Made by a program: the position numbers and the translations under genes. This document shows positions 27,573 through 35,976 of a DNA stretch of 64,000 nucleotides, in pieces. The stretch lies in contig CAWFFJ010000035.1 of assembly GCA_963814875.1 (NCBI GenBank), forward strand, positions 85,268 to 149,267, given 5' to 3'. Positions within the stretch are counted from its first letter, which is position 1; every line of letters begins with the position of its first letter. Origin of the DNA: CAVSIS01 sp963814875 (GTDB taxonomy: Bacteria; Acidobacteriota; Thermoanaerobaculia; Thermoanaerobaculales; Sulfomarinibacteraceae). Below the pieces are notes generated by a model. It was given only the letters and a program-made list of their open reading frames with translations. It had not been told where the DNA came from and did not search any database.

Positions 27573-29442
27573 GGCCTCGAGGAAAGGCGACTGCCGTCAC
27601 CGCTTCGCGGGCGGCGCGGTAGCGGCGGAAGCGGTATTCGTACCAGCTCGCCCTTCCGCGACCATGCCGTCCGGCTCGACGCCAGAGGCCCAGGATGCGC
27701 CGCGCCACCGCGTAGTAGAGAGTGCGCCGCCCGTAGGTGAGACGGCCCTCGGGACGCGGGGGAAAGTGCCTCCGCATGAAGCGTGCGACCGGTCCGCGGT
27801 GGGCCTCTTCACGCCACGCCGCCGCGTCCGAACGCGCAGCTTCGAGCTCCCTACGCGCCGCCTCGAGTTCCTCGCGCACCTCCGCGGCCGTTCGCTCGGC
27901 CGAGTGTGCCCACTCGCTGAGCCGGACGATCTCGCTCTGGAGGGCCTCTGCTCGTCGATTGATCTCCTCCTCCGAAGCGAGCGCCCGGTGCGCCCTTTGG
28001 CTCGCGGTCGCCACCGCGACGCCGGCCGACTCCCGGGTCGACTCCGCCTCGGCTCTGAGGCGACCGATCCGCTCAGCGGCGGCCGCGAGGTCACCGCGCG
28101 CGGCCTCGAGGTTCGCTTCGAGGGCGTTGGCACGGGCGCGCTGCGTGGTGAGCTCTCGGATGAGCCCGGCGTCAGCTGGACCTGCTTGCGCCGACCGAGC
28201 GCCCGGCGCGCCTCCAGATGCCGCCGCGTCACCGAGCTGCGTGACGACCTCGGCGAGCCGGAAGGACCACGAGTTCTCGAGTGCGACCGCACGCAGCCGG
28301 CGCCGGTAGGCGGGTGACGCGGCCAACTCGCGGGAGGAATCGAGGGCGGCCGCGAACCCGGCCGCGTCGCTGACCACGCGAACCTCGGCGAATGCCGCGC
28401 ACTCGGGCATCGGCGTGGTGATGACCGGCTTCGCACCGGCGAAGTACTCGTACAGCTTGAGCGGCGACGTCGCCCGAGTGATGTCGTTGACCCGGAAAGG
28501 GATCGTCGCCACGTCAAAGAGCTCGAGCCAGGCCGGCAGCTCGCGATATGGGCGAGGCCCGATCCAGCGGACATTGGGCAGCGCGAGCGCCGGCTGGTCG
28601 CGGACGGCGTCGGCACCCGCGTACTGAGGTCCAATGAGCAGGAAGCTCCAGTCGGGCCGGAGCACGGCCGTGTCGTAGAGCAACTGAAAATCGAACCAGT
28701 CGGCGAGGGCGCCGTAGTAGCCGGCGACCGGCCGGCCGTTGGCGAGGAGCTCGTCCGCGATGGGGTCATCGGGCCGCCGGCCGGTCGGCAGGAAGTGCTC
28801 GACATCCACCCCGTTGGGCAGGTACAGCGCGTCGGGGCGGACCACCCTCGCCTCGTCGAGCAGCCTGCGGGCGACCACCGCGACCACGGTGGCCTCCTCC
28901 AGCGCCCGCAAGTGGTTCTTCGCCAGCTGTGAGGGATCGTGGTGGAAGACGCTGAGGTCGTCGATCCAGTCGTAGACGCACGGGATCGCGGCGTGGAACC
29001 GGTCGCGTTGGTGGTAGTTGTAGGTGAAGGTCCAGAGCAAGGTGACCGGCAGACCGACCAGCTCCTGCAACGGCACCCGGGTGACGAACAGGTTGTCCTC
29101 CACCTCGGCCACATCGTCGTCGCCCGACGCCGAGTCCTCGAACACCGCGACCCAACCGTGGCGGGCGAAGGCCATGGCGAGCTGATGGGGACGCTGGAAG
29201 AGGTCGTGGCTCCAGGCGATCGAGCGGAGGAAGACGACGAGGCCGCGGGCTTCGGCCGCGCGTTTGGCAACCGTCGCAAGTGAAGACCTTTTGCCGCCGG
29301 TATCGACCCCTGTGCGATCGAGCCTCGTGGTGCCTGTCTCGCGGGCGGTGCTCACCTCGTGCTGTCCCTCCCCGTGTTCCCAACCGCGGGTGCTGCTCGA
29401 CGGGGTGGGCCTCGCTGCCGTCCGCGCGTCTTCGTCAGCCAC
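27439..29442 (-). CDS. GT4-like glycosyltransferase with coiled coil
   Basis: The N-terminal 400 residues form a GT-B glycosyltransferase: LVVFLRSIAWSHDLFQRPHQ, YLPNGVDVEHFLP, GYYGALADWFDFQLL and the C-terminal PLKLYEYFAGAKPV. A long alpha-helical coiled coil rich in Glu, Arg and Ala follows (about residues 440-560), then a basic region. The final 45 residues are low-complexity, and deleting one T near 27587 would join it in frame to the GT2 gene downstream (VAFLEAMRCPTEAG). I start at GTG 29442, 17 bases after the likely transcription start of a TATACT box (29472-29467). The first 45 residues are Ser/Thr-rich. Confidence 0.75.
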   Translation of the reverse strand: MADEDARTAARPTPSSSTRGWEHGEGQHEVSTARETGTTRLDRTGVDTGGKRSSLATVAKRAAEARGLVVFLRSIAWSHDLFQRPHQLAMAFARHGWVAVFEDSASGDDDVAEVEDNLFVTRVPLQELVGLPVTLLWTFTYNYHQRDRFHAAIPCVYDWIDDLSVFHHDPSQLAKNHLRALEEATVVAVVARRLLDEARVVRPDALYLPNGVDVEHFLPTGRRPDDPIADELLANGRPVAGYYGALADWFDFQLLYDTAVLRPDWSFLLIGPQYAGADAVRDQPALALPNVRWIGPRPYRELPAWLELFDVATIPFRVNDITRATSPLKLYEYFAGAKPVITTPMPECAAFAEVRVVSDAAGFAAALDSSRELAASPAYRRRLRAVALENSWSFRLAEVVTQLGDAAASGGAPGARSAQAGPADAGLIRELTTQRARANALEANLEAARGDLAAAAERIGRLRAEAESTRESAGVAVATASQRAHRALASEEEINRRAEALQSEIVRLSEWAHSAERTAAEVREELEAARRELEAARSDAAAWREEAHRGPVARFMRRHFPPRPEGRLTYGRRTLYYAVARRILGLWRRAGRHGRGRASWYEYRFRRYRAAREAVTAVAFPRGHALPDRGGTRLGGDPCLQRRGSGRRGDRERARPDLGAFRADPCR

Positions 29443-29554
29443 CGCGTAGGGCTCAGTTGTGGGCGGAGTATAGCGCGGGGTCGACGGGCCGGTTCCGCGC
29501 TCGCGTGAGAGGCGCCTCACTGTCTCATGCGAACGGCTTGTAGCTGCGAGGAGT

Positions 29555-31108
29555 GTGCTGCCAGTGTACTCTGCGGGCGTGGACAGCGGGGAACCACGTC
29601 CAGCTCGTGCTGGGTCTTGCGGAACGCGCGTCGTGGACTCGGTGTGGAGGATTGCCACCACGGTGGTCCTGCTGCTGCTCCTGGCCGCATTCCTGACGCC
29701 ACAGGCCGTGTGGGGGTGGGTCGGCGGGAGCGCGCGGTGGGCAGCAGACGACTTCCAGTTTGCCTTCGAGCTTCGTGAGGCGGGTTTCTTGCAGTTTCAG
29801 GCCGATCGCCTTCTTGGCTGGACGGGTCGGTTCGGGTACACCGCGCTGTGCGCAGTGGTCTACCCGCTCGGCCCCGATGCAGCCCGCTGGCTCCCGGCGT
29901 GCTGGATCGTGCTGGTGCTGGCCGGTCTGCTGGTCGCATATCGCGAACTCGGGCGGAGGCTCGGTTTCGGGAGCCTCGGCCTGGCCGCCCTCACCGTGGC
30001 GGCATCCACGGCATTCGCCGCATGGGCGCAGATGCCGGACCTGCGGCAGGTGCTGATGTGGACCGCAGGCTCGCTGAACTATGTGACGCCGATGTTCTTG
30101 CTGCCTCTTCTCGCCGGGTTGATGATCTCGGCTGCGGCGAACCGGGGTGCTGCACGCCTGCGCCCTCTGCGACTGGCCTGGATGGCCGGTCTGACGATCG
30201 TGGCCTGCGGTTTCAGCGAGGCGTACTGTGTGTGTGCGGTCTGCGCCCTGACCCTGGTCCTCGCGGTAGCTGCCTTCTGGCCGGGGTTGCGTGATCGTCG
30301 CCCCCTTCTGAGGCTGACAGGCACGGTGCTGGCGGCCGCCGTGCTGGGTCTGGCGGTCGCCGCGATGGTGCCGGGCAACGCAGCTCGGCGAAACTCGTAC
30401 CCGCGGCCGGACTCGCCAGCGCAGGTCGCTACCTTGACGGTGGAGTTCACGCAGGCGTTCCTCCGAGAGCAGGTTCGGCCGCACTCGCAGGCGCTGCTGC
30501 TCGCGGCCACGCTTGCTGCACTCACCGTCGTGCTGCAGTCTCTGGCATGGCCCGTAGACGGGCAGCGACGGCGTTCTGCGGCCCGGTCGGCCATGGTCGC
30601 GCTGATCGGCCTGCCGGCGGTCGCCGTGCTCCTCGTTTCGCTGGTCATGGCGCTCTCCGCATGGGCGACGACGTGGTACCCCGTCGCTCGTACCCTGTCT
30701 GTTCCGATCTTCATCGTCACGGTCACCGCGACGCTGATCGGGATCGCGGTCGGGGTGCTCATGACCCACGCACCCCGCCCCGTCGTCGCGGCGGCCGCCG
30801 CCGGGTTGCTGGCGGTCACTCTCGTTGGCATCCGGCATCAGGTGGTGTGGCGGCTTCCGGACCTGCTCGACCGAGAGCTGCCGGCTGCGCAGAGCTTCGC
30901 CGCGGCCTGGGACGCGCGCGATCTCGAGCTTCGCGCCGCGGCACTCGAGGGCAGGGCGCACGTCGCCGTTCGACCGATACCGAACTACTACCACCTCGAC
31001 CAGCTCCGGCCGGCCGGGCCGTCATGGTGGTGGGTCAACTGGGCCGTCGCGGGTTACTACGGGCTCGCCGAGGTCCATGTCGATGCGACGCCCGATATCG
31101 TGCCGTGA
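29555..31108 (+). CDS. Polytopic membrane protein, DUF6056-like
   Basis: A membrane protein with about ten hydrophobic helices. The loop after the first helix reads WAADDFQFAFELREAGFLQFQ and GRFGYTALCAVVYPLGP, as in glycosyltransferase-C-like proteins of the DUF6056 type. The C-terminus is a soluble tail ending WWWVNWAVAGYYGL. It probably takes part in envelope glycan assembly, given neighbouring glycosyltransferases; no catalytic residue can be assigned with confidence. The start is uncertain: GTG 29555 follows GAGGAG, but later GTG codons at 29579 and 29633 are possible. Confidence 0.65.
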   Translation: MLPVYSAGVDSGEPRPARAGSCGTRVVDSVWRIATTVVLLLLLAAFLTPQAVWGWVGGSARWAADDFQFAFELREAGFLQFQADRLLGWTGRFGYTALCAVVYPLGPDAARWLPACWIVLVLAGLLVAYRELGRRLGFGSLGLAALTVAASTAFAAWAQMPDLRQVLMWTAGSLNYVTPMFLLPLLAGLMISAAANRGAARLRPLRLAWMAGLTIVACGFSEAYCVCAVCALTLVLAVAAFWPGLRDRRPLLRLTGTVLAAAVLGLAVAAMVPGNAARRNSYPRPDSPAQVATLTVEFTQAFLREQVRPHSQALLLAATLAALTVVLQSLAWPVDGQRRRSAARSAMVALIGLPAVAVLLVSLVMALSAWATTWYPVARTLSVPIFIVTVTATLIGIAVGVLMTHAPRPVVAAAAAGLLAVTLVGIRHQVVWRLPDLLDRELPAAQSFAAAWDARDLELRAAALEGRAHVAVRPIPNYYHLDQLRPAGPSWWWVNWAVAGYYGLAEVHVDATPDIVP

Positions 31109-31237
31109 TGGCCCGCGTGGGAACAGCGTGCCCTAGATCACTCGATGCGGTGGTCGTGGCGCGCACCAAGGGCACGCGAGACCTGACGCCCCCTGATCCA
31201 CGCGTTGTCTGTGCTACTGTGACGTCTCGGCAGCAGG

Positions 31238-32224
31238 ATGATCGTGGCTGAACCTCTCGCGGTGAGCGTTGTGATTCCGGTGTTCAACGAGGCGGAAACC
31301 CTGGTTGAGCTATGCCGGGAGGTCCAGACGCACGCAGGCGGCTCTGCCGACAATCTCGAGATCATCTTCGTCGACGATGGCAGTACCGATCAGACCCGAA
31401 AGGTGCTTGCCGACCTGGCCGATCGCGAGCCGCAGGTGGGGGTCATAACGCTTGCAGTCAACAGCGGCAAGGCGGCAGCCCTTGACGCCGGCTTCCACTA
31501 TGTCCGCGGCGATGTCGTGATTACCCTCGACGGGGATCTGCAGGACGATCCAAGGGAAATCCCGCGCTTCATCGCCAAGCTGCGCGAGGGCTTCGACGTG
31601 GTGTCGGGATGGAAAGCGGACCGTCGTGACCCGTGGAACAAGACGATCCCCTCGAAGATCTTCAACCTCGTCGTGGCGCGAGTGTTCGCCCTGCCGCTGC
31701 ACGACTTCAACTGCGGTTTTAAGGCCTATCGGCGGGAGGTCGTCGACCGGCTCGAGCTCTACGGCGAGATGCACCGTTTCATACCAGTCTTGGCGCACGC
31801 GATGGGCGCTCGCGTGACGGAGATTCCGGTCGAGCATCACCCGCGGCGTTTCGGTCGCTCGAAGTACGGTCTCGGGCGCCTGCTCAAGGGGTTTCTCGAT
31901 TTCGTCACGGTCTTCGTCACCACCCGCTACCTGAAGCGCCCTCTGCACTTCTTCGGCGCACTCGGGATCGGGCTTGGCGGGATCGGCGGCGTGCTGCTGA
32001 CCTACCTGGCCGCGCTCTGGCTGCTCGGTGAGCGGCCGATCGGCAACCGTCCGTTGCTTTTCTACGCGATCCTGCTCGCCGTTCTCGGGGTGCAGCTCTT
32101 CTCTCTCGGAATTGTCTCCGAGCTCTTGGTCAGGCTCGGGCGCCGGCGAGATGAGCCGCTGGTGACTGCCACGAGAGGTCTCGGTGGAATCACCGGGCGG
32201 CGCGGGACCAGGTGGACGGAATGA
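31238..32224 (+). CDS. DPM1-like GT2 glycosyltransferase with two C-terminal helices
   Basis: Family 2 transferase that usually charges polyprenyl phosphate with a sugar. The GT-A fold starts LAVSVVIPVFNEAETLVEL, with DDGSTD, LDGDLQDDP and the acceptor region HHPRRFGRSKYGLGRLLKG. Two transmembrane helices follow (FFGALGIGLGGIGGVLLTYL and LLFYAILLAVLGVQLFSLGI). Domain order matches ArnC/GtrB-like enzymes. The stop overlaps the next start in ATGA, coupling it to a GT-C-like membrane protein that could use the charged lipid as donor. Confidence 0.88.
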   Translation: MIVAEPLAVSVVIPVFNEAETLVELCREVQTHAGGSADNLEIIFVDDGSTDQTRKVLADLADREPQVGVITLAVNSGKAAALDAGFHYVRGDVVITLDGDLQDDPREIPRFIAKLREGFDVVSGWKADRRDPWNKTIPSKIFNLVVARVFALPLHDFNCGFKAYRREVVDRLELYGEMHRFIPVLAHAMGARVTEIPVEHHPRRFGRSKYGLGRLLKGFLDFVTVFVTTRYLKRPLHFFGALGIGLGGIGGVLLTYLAALWLLGERPIGNRPLLFYAILLAVLGVQLFSLGIVSELLVRLGRRRDEPLVTATRGLGGITGRRGTRWTE

Positions 32225-34281
32225 CGGCGGCAGAACGGAGACGGGACACGAGTCCGCGCGAGGCTACCGTTGTCGCTGGGGACGGTGGCGCCCAGAGCTC
32301 CCGCGGAGGCGGGGCTGAGGGAGGTCGTCAGCTCACGCTGTGGATCATGTGCGCGGTGGTCGCGTTCGCGTTCGCCGTCCGGTCGCCCAACATCGACCGC
32401 GACTTCAACGGCCTCCACGCGTGGAAGAACATCCGGCACTATCAGTTTGCCGAGTCGATGCTACGAACCGGCGATCCGTTCTTCGGTGAGGCCAACTTCA
32501 CCCGGCCGGAGACTGGTGCGCAGTGGTGGCTCCGGGTGGCCGAGGCGCCGTTGGTGGACTGGCTGCTGGCCGCGGTCTTCGGCATCTTCGGGCCGAGTGT
32601 GCCCGCGTTTCGCATCACCATGATTTCTGTCAACTTGGCCGGGATTGTGCTGTTCTTTGTGGTGTTGCGACCGTACCTGGGTCGACCACTCGCGCTTCTC
32701 GGCTCAGCGCTGCTCGCCGGGACGCCTTTGTGCGCCTACTTCGCCGGTCACGGAATCGGCGAGCAGTTCGTCTACTCCGGGCAGATCCTGCTCGTCGCCG
32801 CCGCGGTCCCGCTCCTCGACGGGCGCCTATCGTGGCGGCGGGAGACAGCCTTCATCTTGACCTGCCTCTTCCTTGTGCTGTGCAAGGTCACCACGGGCTT
32901 CATGCTCGCGTTGCAGGCTTTCGTGGTCGTCCATCTCGCGCTGGCGGTCAGGTACCGCGACCGCGTGGGTCCTGTCATCGCAAGGCACCGGGCCGCAGTG
33001 ATCGTCACAGGAGTTGTGCTCGCAGCGGTGGTCGGCGCTGGTGCGTGGGCTTATCTTTCTACGCTCGACCGCTATCTGCTGGTTTCGTACCCTGTCTTCA
33101 CGGCGGAACTCTACCGGGTGCTCTTCGTGCGCTGGGAGGGGCACATGGGCACCTACCTCCCGGTCCTCGCCCTCGTCTCACTGGCGTTTTACATCGGGGT
33201 CGTTGCGCGGAGGTTCGTCCGCGGCCGCTCCGACCTCGGCCTCTCTGCATTCGAGGTTGTCGCACTGATGCTGTTCGCGGTCAATCTGGGTCAGTTCGCG
33301 GTCCAGTCGCGTCCGTTTCTGGCTCACGAGTACTACTCCGTGACGTGGGTGGTGCCGTTTCTGGTCCTCGGTCTGGCGTTTGTGCGGCGTGTGTTGGACG
33401 GCGGCCGCCCGGCACTGACGGTGGCCATCCTGACGGTCCTTGTCGCCGGCATCGTCGCCTCGGCTCCAGCCGCCGCCCATTCGCTGCGGTGGTTGTACAC
33501 AGTGGAGCAGGTGGCTGACAGCGACCGAGATGCGCTGCACACATTCTTCGAGTTTCGGCGCCGACAGGGGGAGAAACGGACCCTGGTGATAGCCCGTGAG
33601 CCTCGATGGGGGTACTTTGCAGACGTCGACATCGATCTCCGCTACGGCTGGCAGGGTGTTCTCGAGCGCCTCCGGCGCACCCCGCAGGCGGAACGTTACC
33701 TGAGGTCGACGGGCATTCAGTTCGTCGTGTACCCCCGATACGCGATCCCCGATACCGTCCTGGCGGGGCTCGATCGCAATCCGCTGGTTGATCCCGGACC
33801 GGAGTACTTCAAGCTTGGCATGGTGCTGCGCGGTCGCGATGTCTTCATCTTCAAGATCACCACCGGCATTGCGCGGCGCGAGCCGCTGACGAACGGGGAC
33901 TTCTCACTCGGTATCGATCTCGGATGGCGGGCCGTGGACGGTGCCTTCACCGCCGTTCCCTCGGCGACGGGGGGCGGTTGGATGGCAGCCAGCAGCGACC
34001 AGGGCCGCGGAAGCCTGCTGTCAGACCCGTTTGTCGCTCGCGGCGACGCGGTGCTGTTCCGACTCCGCGGAGGCCCGTTCACGTCGGACCGGGTTGAGCT
34101 CGTGTACAACGGCGAAACGCAATACCGGCAGTACCCGTCCTCGGCGAACGAGTTGCAGCTGTTCGCGGTCGCAGTCGCGCACGACGGGCAACATCAGGTC
34201 TACGTCCGAGTCATCGACTCCATGGCGCGGCAGAACGCCGACATTGCGGTCGCGGATTTCGAACAGATCTGGTACGACTGA
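32221..34281 (+). CDS. GT-C-like polytopic glycosyltransferase
   Basis: A large membrane protein of about 686 residues. The first extramembrane loop contains RSPNIDRDFNGLHAWKNIRHY and GDPFFGEANFTRPETGAQWW, the acidic loop expected in GT39/ArnT-like enzymes, followed by roughly nine or ten helices and a soluble C-terminal domain of mostly beta strands (from about residue 430). It probably transfers a sugar from a polyprenyl phosphate donor in the periplasm; the exact substrate is unknown. ATG 32221 overlaps the upstream stop, so it is coupled to the DPM1-like gene. Confidence 0.75.
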   Translation: MTAAERRRDTSPREATVVAGDGGAQSSRGGGAEGGRQLTLWIMCAVVAFAFAVRSPNIDRDFNGLHAWKNIRHYQFAESMLRTGDPFFGEANFTRPETGAQWWLRVAEAPLVDWLLAAVFGIFGPSVPAFRITMISVNLAGIVLFFVVLRPYLGRPLALLGSALLAGTPLCAYFAGHGIGEQFVYSGQILLVAAAVPLLDGRLSWRRETAFILTCLFLVLCKVTTGFMLALQAFVVVHLALAVRYRDRVGPVIARHRAAVIVTGVVLAAVVGAGAWAYLSTLDRYLLVSYPVFTAELYRVLFVRWEGHMGTYLPVLALVSLAFYIGVVARRFVRGRSDLGLSAFEVVALMLFAVNLGQFAVQSRPFLAHEYYSVTWVVPFLVLGLAFVRRVLDGGRPALTVAILTVLVAGIVASAPAAAHSLRWLYTVEQVADSDRDALHTFFEFRRRQGEKRTLVIAREPRWGYFADVDIDLRYGWQGVLERLRRTPQAERYLRSTGIQFVVYPRYAIPDTVLAGLDRNPLVDPGPEYFKLGMVLRGRDVFIFKITTGIARREPLTNGDFSLGIDLGWRAVDGAFTAVPSATGGGWMAASSDQGRGSLLSDPFVARGDAVLFRLRGGPFTSDRVELVYNGETQYRQYPSSANELQLFAVAVAHDGQHQVYVRVIDSMARQNADIAVADFEQIWYD

Positions 34282-34352
34282 GCCCGCTGCAGCCGCGTCC
34301 CCGGGGGTGGCCCACTCTCGCGATCCGCCGTTGCTCGAAGGCGACAGGTACA

Positions 34353-35205
34353 ATGCCGTCCATGACGCGTATCCGTGTGGCCCACTCGCCCGACTCCGAC
34401 GACGCCTTCATGTTCTACGCTCTCGCCAACGGGCTGCTCGACACCGGCGAGCTCGAGTTCGAGCATGTGCTGTCCGACATCGAGAGCCTCAACCGGGAGG
34501 CATTCAAGGGGACCTACGAGGTCACCGCGGTCTCGATCCACGCCTACACCCGCCTTGACGAGCGCTACGCCCTGCTCGACTCGGGGGCGTCGATGGGGGA
34601 CGGCTACGGCCCGGTCGTCGTCGCACGTCGTCAGCCTCGAGCGCGAGGCGCTGCGCGCGGGCACGGTGGCGATCCCCGGCGAGCTGACCTCGGCGGCGCT
34701 CGCGCTGAAGATGTGGGAGCCGAGCCTGGCGACGGTCGTGATGCCGTTCGACGCGATCGGCCCGGCGGTGGCCGAGGGCCGCGTCGATGCCGGCGTCCTG
34801 ATCCACGAGGGGCAGCTCACCTGGCAATCGGCGAAGGGCTTGGAGTCGATCGTCGATCTCGGGGTGTGGTGGGCCGAGCAGACCGGCGGTTTGCCGCTGC
34901 CGCTCGGCGGCAACGTGGTCCGCCGCGACCTCGGAGCGGAGCTCATCGAGCGGGTCGCACTGCTGCTCAAGGAGTCGATCGTGTACGCCCTCGAGCACCG
35001 GTCCGCCGCCCTCGACCACGCGATGACCTACGGACGCGGCCTCGACCGCGAGCGCGCGGACCGGTTCGTGGGCATGTACGTCAACGACCTCACGGTCAGC
35101 TACGGGGCGCGGGGCCGCCGTGCAGTTGAGACGTTTCTTCGCCGAGCCCACGACCTGGGTCTGATCCCGGCCGTGCCGCGCCTCGACTTCGTCGGCGCGG
35201 GGTGA
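34353..35205 (+). CDS. mqnD: MqnD-like 1,4-dihydroxy-6-naphthoate synthase, frameshifted
   Basis: Enzyme of the futalosine route to menaquinone, the quinone that Qmo needs. The first frame reads IRVAHSPDSDDAFMFYALANG to GYGPVVVA and then loses sense near 34620; the second frame takes over with VSLEREALRAGTVAIPGE and runs through WWAEQTGGLPLPLGGNVV to 35205. One extra base in the GTCGTCGTCGCACGTCGTC stretch (34616-34635) explains this. It may be a sequencing error, since the rest of the coding sequence is intact. A TACAAT box seven bases before ATG 34362 suggests leaderless translation from that codon. Confidence 0.75.
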
Positions 35206-35290
35206 GAATCCCGTCGCAGGGTTTGCCCGCAACCCAGGGGTGGTGATGTGGTGGTCCCGGGTCGTTGGTCTTCGGTCGATGCGGATTGTC

Positions 35291-35576
35291 ACCACCAAGA
35301 CACGAAGACACCAAGAGGACGTTCAAGACCAGGAGCGCGTTCCCAATCACGGCTCGAATGGGACTCCACCAGGGGGGCACGGGATGGGGGAAAACTCAAG
35401 CTGTACCCGGAGCTCCGCCGCGCACTGTGCGCGTGGCCCTGACGGGAGGAACGGGCGGATGAAAGAGCCCCTCTCTCGTCCGCCTGTTCCTCCCGTCGGG
35501 GGCGGCTGCTGGAGGCAGCCGCCGGGGTCCTCGCAACGGCTCCCCCGGCCCTGCGATGGCTTGGTGTCTTGGTGGT
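35291..35576. repeat. Inverted-repeat element A, copy 1 (CACCAAGACAC ends)
   Basis: The left end (35291-35315) and right end (35560-35576) are inverted copies of ACCACCAAGACACCAAG, made of the direct unit ACCAAGAC. The element is 286 bases long, carries two inner hairpins (35441-35497 and 35501-35524) and has no coding capacity. A second element with the same ends is at 38031-38285. Confidence 0.75.
35441..35497. repeat. Long hairpin inside element A
   Basis: GACGGGAGGAACGGGCGGA (35441-35459) pairs with 35479-35497, 18 of 19 positions matching, around a 19-base loop. A second stem, GGCGGCTGC with GCAGCCGCC, follows at 35501-35524. Such a structure could fold in RNA or single-stranded DNA. 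Confidence 0.75.
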
Positions 35577-35976
35577 CCTGTCCTCGGTGGATCAGCCCTT
35601 CCGATTCAGGCCCTCTGGTAGACTCCGGCCATCTCGGGGGGAAGGTCCGTCTGGAGGTCGAAGCGGTGTCCCGTCCGCGTCAGGTCCGGTTGATCGGCGA
35701 CCTCGGTTTCGGCAGCCGAGAGGCCCGGCTGGGAACCCCCCGCGAAGCGAGAATCGCGAGGAGGCGTGAGATGTGGCGCCGGGAGGGCGCAGACGTAGAC
35801 CCTCTACTTCAAGAACTTCCGGCGCCGCAGATTGCACCTCGGTCGCGATTCGCAGCCGCGAGGAGGTTTCCGGCCGGGCCTCTAACCGACGGCGCGATCC
35901 GTGACGCCACGCGGGCGGCGCACGGCGCCGGCTCCCGGTCGCGGCGATGGCTGCCGGACGGGTCTCAGGTTCGCCA
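35577..35976. other. Non-coding stretch before the GT4-GT2 gene
   Basis: About 400 bases without a supportable gene. It contains the palindrome GTAGACCCTCTAC at 35795-35807 followed by TTCAAG, a relative of the GTAG-N5-CTAC motif seen at 45703 and near the right end of the window, and short inverted repeats such as CGCGAAGCGAGAATCGCG. Confidence 0.5.
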
